The notes beneath the pieces are model-generated. The model was given only the letters and a program-made list of their open reading frames with translations. It was not told where the DNA came from and did not search any database. Made by a program: the position numbers and the translations under genes. Shown here piece after piece: positions 44,839 to 52,319 of a stretch of 64,000 bases of DNA (the first letter of the stretch is position 1; each line of letters opens with the position of its first letter). This DNA comes from CAYRYU01 sp964428355 (lineage in GTDB: Bacteria; Muiribacteriota; Ozemobacteria; Ozemobacterales; Ozemobacteraceae): NCBI GenBank assembly GCA_964428355.1, contig CAYRYU010000001.1, positions 248,001 through 312,000 of the forward strand, given 5' to 3'.

Positions 44839-46547
44839 GGGTGCTCCTTTCCTGACTTCGATTGTTCCCATTGCATCACGGCTTCCGCGACGAGGCGCCG
44901 CCAGCTTCCCTCGGCAGCCTCCCCACACGTGACCGTTCCCTGATGGAAGAACCAGCTCGACGCCTCCTCGGGGCCGGTGAATGCGTGGCGCAGCAACCCG
45001 GGGAAGGCCGTCATGATCGCCCGGGAATCCGTCTCGAAACGGCCCCTGGCCGTGGCATCCCCTTCCGGAGCCATCCAGCAGACGGCATAGGTCTTTTCGA
45101 AGAGATCCCAGATCCCCCGCTGGTTCTCCTTGATCAGTTCGATACTCTTGTCTTCCGATCCGGAGCGCAGCAACCCGACCCGGAGCGTCTCCCACCGGTA
45201 GTCGCTGATGGCCTCGGAATCGATCCGGATCAGCAAAACCGCCGCCTGCCAGACGCCCTCCAGGCGCAGCGACCGCCGCACCATGCTGGGATCGAGGGCT
45301 TTCCCCGTGAGCCCGGCGTAGGACCGCACCACGCCGAAATACCCCAGGGCAATCGAGACCGGGAAGGAGAGGTCGAGGTAGACGGTGCTCAAGTTGATGC
45401 TGACGTAGGAGCATCCCACCATGGCGGTCTCCGAGAGCCCGAACCACCAGTCCAGGATGATGGGGTTGGTCGCCCGATACAACCGCCAGGCCGTCCACCA
45501 GATGATCACCAGGGCCAACAGGAAAAACGGGACGCGCGCCTTGGGAAAGCGCAGGTAATCGTCATGGCGGAAGTTGTCGATGGCGGTGGCCAGGATCTCC
45601 ACCCCCGGGTGGGTCTGGCTCACGGGGGTGGGCTTGAAGTCGAACAGACCCGGGGCGGTCGAGCCGATGATGAGGATCTTCCCCGCGAACTCGTCCGCTG
45701 GCCGGCGCTTCTCCTTCCGCAGCAGGTCCTGGAAGACCTCGGAGAACCGGACGAACCGGTAGGAACCGGGGGGGCCGCGCCAATTCAGAAGCACACGCTC
45801 GGGGGTGGGAACCGGCCAGCCGAACTCCCAACCGATCCGCGTGGGGAGGGAGGGAAGGATCCAGCCCTGCTCGTTGCGGGAGACGACATATTCCCGGACC
45901 ACCCCGTCGTCGTCGGGGAATATGTTGTGGAATCCCAGCCGCTTGCCGGCGAGAGCCGCGGGGAAATGCGGGAAGACCACCCCCACCGAGGGGTCCTTTC
46001 CCCCGGTTCCCTGCGGGTCGGGTCTCGCGCCCGGAACCATCGAAACTTTGACCTCGCTCAACGGGTCGGTGGAAGGGTCGAGCCGCAACAGGGGGAAGAA
46101 GGTCGGCCCCGCGGAGGCGATGGCGGTGTTGAAGGCCTCGTCACTTCCGGGGTTGAACAGGTCGGGATCGCTGAACAGGATGTCGAACACGACGGCTTTG
46201 GGCTTCTGCTTCCCCACCAGTTCGAGGAACTCCCCGAACACCTGGCGGGGCCAGGGCCAGCGGCCGTACTCCGGGGCCATCGCGGCCAGGCTCCCCTCGT
46301 CGATGTCCAGGATGACAATGTCCGGATCGGGCCTGGGAGGAAACAGGCGGTAATGGAGAATGGTGTCGTACGCCGCCAGCCGCACCTTGTCGGTGACGGG
46401 GTAGATCAGCAGGTCGACGATCGCCAGCATCGTGAACACGACGGCCGCGGCGAGGTGGAAGGCGCGCCGGAAGCGCTGGCCAAGCCACATTCCCAGCTCG
46501 AACCAGCCGCCGTTCCACCCGTTGCTGATACGGGTCAAAATCTCCAA
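44835..46547 (-). CDS. CHASE2-domain membrane sensor with degenerate cyclase-like C-terminus
   Basis: This is a 570-residue protein. The start is TTG 46547, supported by GGAGGAATGACCC upstream. The first membrane helix (~29-50) leads into an extracytoplasmic CHASE2 domain (~55-330; DILHYRLFPPRPDPDIVILD-type opening; ILIIGSTAPGLFDFKPTPV; HPGVEILATAIDN). Two to three further helices follow (~335-430). The last ~140 residues align by eye with class III nucleotide cyclases: AAVLLIRIDSE for the first metal site, FEKTYAVCWMAPEGD where GDAVMAVWGAPEPD is expected, and GTVTCGEAAEGSWRRLVAEAV for the GxVVVGNIGS region. The second metal Asp is replaced, so catalysis is unlikely. It is the first gene of the CHASE2-SH3-M48 operon. 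Confidence 0.75.
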   Translation of the reverse strand: MEILTRISNGWNGGWFELGMWLGQRFRRAFHLAAAVVFTMLAIVDLLIYPVTDKVRLAAYDTILHYRLFPPRPDPDIVILDIDEGSLAAMAPEYGRWPWPRQVFGEFLELVGKQKPKAVVFDILFSDPDLFNPGSDEAFNTAIASAGPTFFPLLRLDPSTDPLSEVKVSMVPGARPDPQGTGGKDPSVGVVFPHFPAALAGKRLGFHNIFPDDDGVVREYVVSRNEQGWILPSLPTRIGWEFGWPVPTPERVLLNWRGPPGSYRFVRFSEVFQDLLRKEKRRPADEFAGKILIIGSTAPGLFDFKPTPVSQTHPGVEILATAIDNFRHDDYLRFPKARVPFFLLALVIIWWTAWRLYRATNPIILDWWFGLSETAMVGCSYVSINLSTVYLDLSFPVSIALGYFGVVRSYAGLTGKALDPSMVRRSLRLEGVWQAAVLLIRIDSEAISDYRWETLRVGLLRSGSEDKSIELIKENQRGIWDLFEKTYAVCWMAPEGDATARGRFETDSRAIMTAFPGLLRHAFTGPEEASSWFFHQGTVTCGEAAEGSWRRLVAEAVMQWEQSKSGKEHP

Positions 46548-47011
46548 GGGTCATTCCTCCGCCGGAGGTTTCGTGCGCGGCCGACCCCGGCTCGGAGCTC
46601 CCGCCCGGGCTCTCCGGGAGGCAAGGCCTTCCCCTCAACCGGTCCCGGCCACAACTTTCGAGGAGGAGACTCCGGTTTCCCCCAAAGTATACCACTCTTT
46701 CGAAGTGGCAGAATCGGGTTTCTCTTCGTTCTCCATCAGCCGATTCTCTGCAGGGGCATTCGTTCGACCTGGGGGGATCCGGATCAGAAGTGCGGGGTTG
46801 ACATGACCCCTGCGGATTTGTTCTGGACCTTGCGGAAATGCGCCTTTCCGCCAACGATGCGATAGACCACCCGGCCGTCGAGATGCTTTTCCACGGCCCT
46901 GAACGTGTGCCCGTCCAGGTAATCGACGTTGTCTTCCCCGCGAGGAAGATTTTCGGTAGAATAGAGCCGGGATTCTATGCCGAAGAACCGAATTACACCA
47001 AGGACGAAGAT
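46548..47011. other. Divergent intergenic region, CHASE2 operon / DUF362
   Basis: No certain gene is present. The minus strand at about 46784-46930 has an open frame whose wording looks protein-like (TFRAVEKHLDGRVVYRI, GGKAHFRKV), but no start codon with a ribosome site was found. It may be a small unannotated protein or a relic. The stretch also holds the candidate CHASE2 promoter at 46686-46713. The ribosome site AAGGACGA precedes the DUF362 gene. Confidence 0.4.
46686..46713 (-). promoter_or_regulatory. Candidate promoter/operator of the CHASE2-SH3-M48 operon
   Basis: On the minus strand TTCTGC (46713-46708) and TATACT (46691-46686) are separated by 16 bases. The spacer contains an inverted repeat, CCACT (46692-46696) with AGTGG (46704-46708), which a repressor or activator could bind. 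This would give a leader of about 130 nt. Confidence 0.35.
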
Positions 47012-47977
47012 ATGAAGAGACGGGATTTTCTGAAACTTGTCGGAACGACCATCGCGACCGCATCGGTCGGAACCCTCGCCGGAAAAGCTTTCGGCCAGGA
47101 GACGGCAACGGGAGCCGCGCTTCCAGCCCCGACGCCGGCCTCCGGAACAATCACTGCCACCTCGAACCTTCCACACGTGATCTGGGTGGAGGGAGGGGAA
47201 CCAGCCGCGCTCCTCGAGGCGGCACTGAAGGAGATGGGCGGAATCGGGACTTTCGTCACCCCGGGAGACGTCGTCGTGGTGAAGCCCAACATCGGATGGG
47301 ACCGCACCCCGGAACTCGCGGGAACCACCAACCCCGACCTGGTCGCGGCTATCGTCAGGGAATGCCTGAAAGCCGGAGCGGCGAAGGTCAAGGTTTTCGA
47401 CAGGACCTGCAACAATCCGCTCCGTTGCTACGCCAACAGCGGAATCGAGGAAAAGGCGGCCGCCGCCGGGGCCGAGGTCTCCCACATGGAGGATTCCCGT
47501 TTCAAGGAAGTCCAGCTTCCCAACGGCACTCTTCTGAAGCAATGGCCCATCTACCAGGATTATCTCGAGGCGACCAAGGTGATCAACGTCCCCATCGCGA
47601 AGCATCACGGAATGTCGAAAGTCACGCTGGGGTTGAAAAACCTGATGGGAGTGATGGGCGGCCCAAGGGGGAAGATCCACAAGCCTTTCACCAAGAACAT
47701 CGTCGATATAGCGGGAGCCATCCTCCCGACACTCACGATAATCGATGCCTACCGGGTCCTTTTGAGGAATGGCCCCATCGGCGGAAACCTGGAAGACGTC
47801 AAGCTTGCCAAAACACTCATCATGAGTCCCTGCACCGTTTCCGCTGACGTGGCCGCACTACCGCTTTTCGGCCATTCCATCGGGGATGTGGAGTATCTCG
47901 GAGAAGCCGTCAGCCGGGGCCTTGCGAAGTATCCGACCTCGGCCCTCGAGGTCAGGAAAGTCGTCCTCCCCGGCTAG
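47012..47977 (+). CDS. Tat-exported DUF362-domain protein
   Basis: This is a 321-residue protein. The ATG at 47012 opens with MKRRDFLKLVGTTIATASVG, a textbook twin-arginine signal (RRDFLK), cleaved near FGQE. The DUF362 domain covers ~80-300: GDVVVVKPNIGWDR, FDRTCNNPLRCY, VINVPIAKHHGMSKVTLG followed by LKNLMGVMGG, and a late DVAALPLFG. The function of DUF362 is not established; members often accompany iron-sulfur proteins. A Tat signal implies folding, and probably cofactor loading, before export. The next gene, 24 bases on, encodes a NapH/NapG-like polyferredoxin. That suggests the pair forms a periplasm-facing electron-transfer unit. The longer frame to 46838 hides the Tat signal and is not preferred. 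Confidence 0.85.
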   Translation: MKRRDFLKLVGTTIATASVGTLAGKAFGQETATGAALPAPTPASGTITATSNLPHVIWVEGGEPAALLEAALKEMGGIGTFVTPGDVVVVKPNIGWDRTPELAGTTNPDLVAAIVRECLKAGAAKVKVFDRTCNNPLRCYANSGIEEKAAAAGAEVSHMEDSRFKEVQLPNGTLLKQWPIYQDYLEATKVINVPIAKHHGMSKVTLGLKNLMGVMGGPRGKIHKPFTKNIVDIAGAILPTLTIIDAYRVLLRNGPIGGNLEDVKLAKTLIMSPCTVSADVAALPLFGHSIGDVEYLGEAVSRGLAKYPTSALEVRKVVLPG

Positions 47978-48001
47978 CCAGCCGCCGGAGAGTCGCATCA
48001 G

Positions 48002-49531
48002 ATGAGGAAGATCCGTCCCTGGGTCCAGGGCTTTCTTTTGGTTGCATTCGTCGTCCTTTTCGTCAGGGCGCGGTTTCCTTACGCCGGGGCGGTTCCTTCC
48101 GACCTTTTCCTTCGGTTCAGCCCATTGATCGCTTTGTCCGACCTGATCTCGCGAGGATCTTTTTCCGCTTCGTTCCTCCCCGCCGCGGTTCTGCTCGTCC
48201 TGACAATCCTTCTCGGGAGGTTTTTCTGCGCCTGGACCTGTCCGCTGGGAGCGCTCTTCGATCTCGTCGGGAGGTTGCTACCCAAGGGGAAAGGCCCTCC
48301 CCGGGATTTTCCGGGCTGGATGAGGTCCCTGAACGTGCTGATCCTTGCATCAGGGCTTCTACTGGGGCTCCTGTCCGTCCAGTTGCTGGGCCTTTTCGAT
48401 CCCCTTTCCTTCTTGAACCGGGTTCTCACCCTGACGATCTTTCCCCTTTTCACGCGAACGATGGACGCAGTTTTCGGCATCGCAAAGGCGATTCCCATCG
48501 TGGGCGGGCCGGTGGAAGGCTTCAGACGGCTTTTCAAGAGCTGGATCATGCCGGAGCCCCCCGGATCCTTCACCACCGGTTTCTGGACGGGGGTGATCTT
48601 CCTGGTGATACTCCTTCTTGAAAAGCTTCAGCCGAGATTCTGGTGCACTTACGTCTGCCCTCTCGGAGCCCTCCTGGGAATTGCTTCCCGAAGGTCACAG
48701 TTCCGCAGGAAGGTTGATGACACCTGCGTAAGCTGCGGAGCATGCGTCAGGGCATGTCCGATGAGGGCGATTCCGGCGGAAGACCCGAAACCGACCGATC
48801 CCTCCAGCTGCACGTTCTGCCTCGATTGCACGGGGGTTTGTCCGGGCGGAATCCACGCGATCAGCTTCTCGGGCGACGGAATCAAGGCCCCCACCCCGCT
48901 CCTGCCCGACCGGCGACGGTTCCTGATCGCCTCCGGCGGCGCGATCATCGGTGCGGGGCTTTCTAAAATAGAGTTGTACAACCGCGAGAATGACGGCAGG
49001 CTCATCCGTCCCCCCGGTTCGTTGCCCGAGGCAGAATTCCTGGAGAGATGCGTCCGTTGTCTCGAATGCGTCCGGATCTGCCAGTCGAACGGGGGATGCC
49101 TCCAGCCGGAGGGCCTGGAATCAGGAATCCGTCGTCTCTGGGCCCCACGGGGTTCGATGAGAACGGGCTATTGCGAGTACAACTGCAACCTATGCGGCCA
49201 GGTCTGCCCCACCGGGGCGATCAGGAAAATGGCCCTTGCCGAGAAACAGAAAAACCCGATCGGACTGGCCTGCTTCGACAAGAACGTCTGCATCCCCTTC
49301 TCACGCAACGAGGAGTGTATCGTCTGCGAGGAACACTGCCCGATCCCGGACAAGGCGATCCGGTTCGAGGAGAAGGAAGTCGTCCAACCGGACGGAACGA
49401 AGAGCCTGGTCCCCTACCCCTACGTCGTCCCGGAAAAATGCACCGGTTGCGGAATCTGCGAGTTCAAGTGTCCACTCGCGGGGAAGCCCGGGATCTTCGT
49501 CACCAACGAGAACCAGCAGCGCAAGCACTGA
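48002..49531 (+). CDS. NapH-NapG-like fusion polyferredoxin
   Basis: This is a 509-residue membrane iron-sulfur protein. Residues ~1-220 form a NapH/MauN-like membrane domain with CAWTCPLGALFD and CTYVCPLGALLG at helix ends. A cytoplasmic-type 2x[4Fe-4S] module follows (CVSCGACVRACP and CTFCLDCTGVCPGG). An internal twin-arginine-like anchor comes next (RRRFL, residues 304-308, then a hydrophobic glycine-rich stretch). The NapG/MauM-like part begins RPPGSLPEAEFLERC and carries CVRCLECVRICQSNGGC, CNLCGQVCPTGAI, CIVCEEHCP and CTGCGICEFKCP. In nitrate-reductase systems NapH passes quinol electrons to periplasmic NapG. Here both appear joined in one chain. No NapA, NapB or NapC is present, and the preceding Tat-exported DUF362 protein is the likely partner. 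Confidence 0.82.
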   Translation: MRKIRPWVQGFLLVAFVVLFVRARFPYAGAVPSDLFLRFSPLIALSDLISRGSFSASFLPAAVLLVLTILLGRFFCAWTCPLGALFDLVGRLLPKGKGPPRDFPGWMRSLNVLILASGLLLGLLSVQLLGLFDPLSFLNRVLTLTIFPLFTRTMDAVFGIAKAIPIVGGPVEGFRRLFKSWIMPEPPGSFTTGFWTGVIFLVILLLEKLQPRFWCTYVCPLGALLGIASRRSQFRRKVDDTCVSCGACVRACPMRAIPAEDPKPTDPSSCTFCLDCTGVCPGGIHAISFSGDGIKAPTPLLPDRRRFLIASGGAIIGAGLSKIELYNRENDGRLIRPPGSLPEAEFLERCVRCLECVRICQSNGGCLQPEGLESGIRRLWAPRGSMRTGYCEYNCNLCGQVCPTGAIRKMALAEKQKNPIGLACFDKNVCIPFSRNEECIVCEEHCPIPDKAIRFEEKEVVQPDGTKSLVPYPYVVPEKCTGCGICEFKCPLAGKPGIFVTNENQQRKH

Positions 49532-49559
49532 AACCGGAACCGGCGGGTTTCCGGAAAGA

Positions 49560-51143
49560 TCAGGCTTCGAGAATCTTCTTGAGCTGCTCCATCTTCTGGC
49601 GACGAACCGCTTCGCTTCCCTGGGTTCGCATGAATTGCGAGACCTGGAGCATGAACTCCGCGAAGAGGTTGTAGGAATCGCCTTTCGGAGCCTGCGCAAC
49701 CGCAGCAGCGGCGGGAACGACGGGCGCTACAGGAGCTTCGACCGCCTTGAGAAGGTCGAACGACTCCCCGAACTTCGGGACCCAGACGGGAACCTTCCTG
49801 GCATCGCGAACCTTCCGGGCAAATTCGTCCCGGGCATCGTCTTCCCCGTGAACCACAAAAACCTGGTCACGGATCGATGGAATCGCGGCAACCCATTCCA
49901 GAAGCTCCTTCTGGTCGGCGTGCCCCGAATAGCCCGAAATCTCCTCGATCCCGGCCTCGACCGCTATCTCCTCCCCATGGATCCGGACGCTCTTTGCGCC
50001 CTCGAGAAGAAGGCGTCCGAGGGTTCCCTCGGCCTGGTACCCAACGAATAAAATGATATTCTTCGGATTCCAGAGGTTGTGCTTGAGATGGTGCTTGATC
50101 CGGCCGGCATCGCACATCCCGCTGGAGGACATGATGATGAGCCCGGATTTCCCGTTGAGCTGCATGGATTCCTCGGCTGAGATGGTGTATTTCAGCCCTG
50201 GGTACTCGAAGAGGGACCCATGGGATCTCGCCAAGGCCTTCGCATCCTCGTCGAACAACTCGGGGTATTTCGCGAAAACCTGGGTCGCATGGATGGCAAG
50301 GGGGGAATCGATCACGATTTCGGATTCGGGTATCTGCTTCTCGCCCATCAGTACAAGAAGATCGTGGATGAGATCCTGGGTGCGCTCCACGGCGAAGGCA
50401 GGGATGATCAGATTTCCGCCCTTGGATTTGAACTTCCTCACGACCTCGGCCAGCTTCTTCAACCGCTCTTTCTTGCCATCCGGAGGGCGCAGCCTGTTTC
50501 CATAGGTCGATTCGACCAGCAGAACATCGGTCTCGCGGGCAATCTCCGGGTCATTCACGATGGGGTGATCACGACCGCCCAGATCACCGCCGAACACGAT
50601 ACGCTTCGCAGTACCAGCGTCCTGGACGGAAAGCTCGACGAAAGCGGATCCAAGGAGATGGCCCGCATTCCGGAAAACCGCTTTCACGCCTTTGCCGGGC
50701 TCGATTTCCTGCCCCTCCTTTACTCCGCGAAGGAGGGTGAGTGTCTTTGCGGCATCATCCACCGTGTAGATGGGTTGAATCTCCCCGACGCCCTTCCGCT
50801 CGTTCCGCCGGTTCTTTTGCAGCACTTCGGACTCCTGGATCCGGGCGGAATCCGGGAGCATGAACTGGAGAAGATCGACGGTTGGGGCGGTCCCGAAAAT
50901 CGGCCCTTTGAAACCTTTCTTGACGAGTTTCGGAAGCAGTCCGGTGTGATCGATATGGGCATGGGTGACCAGCACGAAGTCGACCGAATCAGGGGAGAAG
51001 GGGAACGGTCCGTAGTTCTTCTCCTTCAAGGCCTTGCACCCCTGGAACATCCCGCAATCCACCAGGAACCTTGTCGTGGATGTCTCGATCAGAAAACAGG
51101 AACCCGTGACGGCACCGACCGCTCCATAGAACGTGATCTTCAT
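49560..51143 (-). CDS. Beta-CASP metallo-beta-lactamase-fold RNA nuclease-like protein
   Basis: This is a protein of about 527 residues. The ATG at 51143 gives MKITFYGAVGAVTGSCFLIE, the usual start of bacterial beta-CASP (CPSF/YSH1-like) hydrolases. Zinc ligands are THAHIDH (His61, His63, Asp65, His66), the His in AGHLLGS, and Asp in GGDLGG. The CASP part has LVESTYGNR, IPAFAVERTQ, SSSGMCDAGRIKHHL and SGYSGHADQ. Family members cut or trim RNA. A C-terminal extension of ~65 residues (Ala/Pro/Val-rich linker, then a charged helix) is unlike the core and may mediate oligomerisation. The protein is cytoplasmic and may share a transcript with the small gene 90 bases upstream. Confidence 0.88.
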   Translation of the reverse strand: MKITFYGAVGAVTGSCFLIETSTTRFLVDCGMFQGCKALKEKNYGPFPFSPDSVDFVLVTHAHIDHTGLLPKLVKKGFKGPIFGTAPTVDLLQFMLPDSARIQESEVLQKNRRNERKGVGEIQPIYTVDDAAKTLTLLRGVKEGQEIEPGKGVKAVFRNAGHLLGSAFVELSVQDAGTAKRIVFGGDLGGRDHPIVNDPEIARETDVLLVESTYGNRLRPPDGKKERLKKLAEVVRKFKSKGGNLIIPAFAVERTQDLIHDLLVLMGEKQIPESEIVIDSPLAIHATQVFAKYPELFDEDAKALARSHGSLFEYPGLKYTISAEESMQLNGKSGLIIMSSSGMCDAGRIKHHLKHNLWNPKNIILFVGYQAEGTLGRLLLEGAKSVRIHGEEIAVEAGIEEISGYSGHADQKELLEWVAAIPSIRDQVFVVHGEDDARDEFARKVRDARKVPVWVPKFGESFDLLKAVEAPVAPVVPAAAAVAQAPKGDSYNLFAEFMLQVSQFMRTQGSEAVRRQKMEQLKKILEA

Positions 51144-51233
51144 CAAAAAAACTCCTGCAAGCGAAATTCGCGGCAAAAGGATCCACCGCTCCCAAAAAAG
51201 AGGGCCGAAAAAGCGGACCGGAAAGGAATCGGC

Positions 51234-51671
51234 TCAGCAACGAGACCGGATAACGGACTTCTGGGGAATCTTCTTCTTCTTCGCAAGCTCCATCAGCTTG
51301 TCACGGCGATGATGGTTCTTGACCTCGAAAAGCTGGTCGCCTCCTTCATCGGTGGCGTATTTCATCTCGGCCACCGCCCCGGAATCGTTGATCACGGTCT
51401 GGATGGAGGTGACGTTTCCACCCCGGAAGGGTTCGAAGGATTTGGGGATGAACGAAACGAGGCCGTACCGTCCCTTTTCGATGGCGTAGACGTACTTCTG
51501 CAGGTCCGGAGGGAGTTTCTTGAACTCCTCGCGGAACAGGGGAAGATACGTGAACACCGACCCGAAATCCCCCGGGTCGATGAGGACGGCGAACGGGCGG
51601 GAGAAACTCTCGAGGCCGAGCTTCTCGCGGATTCTTTCGAGAACTTCCTGTGGAATGGCTTCTAGCGACAT
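51234..51671 (-). CDS. Small soluble protein, unknown function
   Basis: This is a protein of about 145 residues starting MSLEAIPQEVLERIREKLGL (ATG 51671). It is soluble and charged, with a basic C-terminus (ELAKKKKIPQKSVIRSRC). No signal peptide or membrane helix is seen, and no family is recognised. It lies directly upstream of the beta-CASP nuclease on the same strand and could be cotranscribed. The longer frame to 51707 lacks a clear ribosome site. Confidence 0.6.
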   Translation of the reverse strand: MSLEAIPQEVLERIREKLGLESFSRPFAVLIDPGDFGSVFTYLPLFREEFKKLPPDLQKYVYAIEKGRYGLVSFIPKSFEPFRGGNVTSIQTVINDSGAVAEMKYATDEGGDQLFEVKNHHRRDKLMELAKKKKIPQKSVIRSRC

Positions 51672-51752
51672 GGCGTGTATTCTAAGGATTCGATCCGAAA
51701 AATGCAAACATTTCCGGATCGAGCGCGGGATTACCCATCGAACCCAGGGGAT

Positions 51753-52247
51753 TCAACGAAGAAAAAGCCGGTCAAGCCGGAGAAGGCGCCAGGAGTTCCC
51801 GACGAACTCTCCCTCGATACCCCTCTTGACCCCCTGGGAATGGAACTGACCATCGAACTCCCCGTTTCTGCGACCGAAGGGCATGAAGAAGGTGAATGTC
51901 TGCTTCCCGGTCGCCTGATGGACGATCCCGGAAAGGTCTCCCCAGATCATGTATTCCCCTTTCAGAATGGAGTGCATCCAGCCCGTTAGCCGTTCCAATC
52001 TGGCTTTTCCAATTTCGAGCCCGCCGATCCGTCCCTTCACGTTCCCCTCTGAATCGATCAGGAAGACGACTTTCTTCACATTGTCCCTGACTCTGGGGTT
52101 GTTGCACTTCAGGGTTCCCCGCCACTCACCAAGGAACGGTTTCAACCAGGATTGAGCGCCATCCTCGGCGGCCCGCGCGAGTTGGGAGAGTCCGGAGAGA
52201 AGAACGAAACAGGTCACAAGAACGGGAATCAGATTCAATTTTCTCAA
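51753..52247 (-). CDS. Exported small protein, unknown function
   Basis: This is a 164-residue protein read from TTG 52247. A signal peptide (LIPVLVTCFVLLSGLSQL, cleavage near ARAAED) is followed by a domain with GEWRGTLKCNNPRVRDNVKK and FFMPFGRRNGEFDGQFHSQG. Alternating hydrophobic residues and the GEWRG...G..G pattern suggest a small beta-barrel of lipocalin or DUF-like type, but no family can be named. It lies 72 bases downstream of tldE and might be the last gene of the peptidase operon, though two GC-rich palindromes intervene. Confidence 0.55.
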   Translation of the reverse strand: MRKLNLIPVLVTCFVLLSGLSQLARAAEDGAQSWLKPFLGEWRGTLKCNNPRVRDNVKKVVFLIDSEGNVKGRIGGLEIGKARLERLTGWMHSILKGEYMIWGDLSGIVHQATGKQTFTFFMPFGRRNGEFDGQFHSQGVKRGIEGEFVGNSWRLLRLDRLFLR

Positions 52248-52274
52248 TGTTTCTGCCTTTCGGGAGAAATGATT

Positions 52275-52313
52275 CTTTCCCCCGGGGAAAGGTCAGGAAC
52301 CTCCCCCGGGGGA
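52275..52313. repeat. Two adjacent GC palindromes after tldE
   Basis: CTTTCCCC-C-GGGGAAAG (52275-52291) and TCCCCCGGGGGA (52302-52313) lie back to back between the tldE stop and the next minus-strand gene. They could slow or end transcription or protect mRNA ends. No T-run follows, so I do not call an intrinsic terminator. Confidence 0.4.
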
Positions 52314-52319
52314 AGTGGT

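Noticed and set aside
44862..46865. Very long plus-strand open frame (667 codons) opposite the CHASE2 gene
   Set aside because: Its translation is rich in Gly, Arg, Pro and His with no hydrophobic cores or motifs. It exists because the GC-rich CHASE2 gene on the other strand has few A/T-rich third positions.
48002..49531. Part of a periplasmic nitrate reductase (Nap) operon
   Set aside because: No napA, napB, napC, napD or napF gene is visible. Only the NapH/NapG-like electron-transfer part is present, next to a DUF362 gene.
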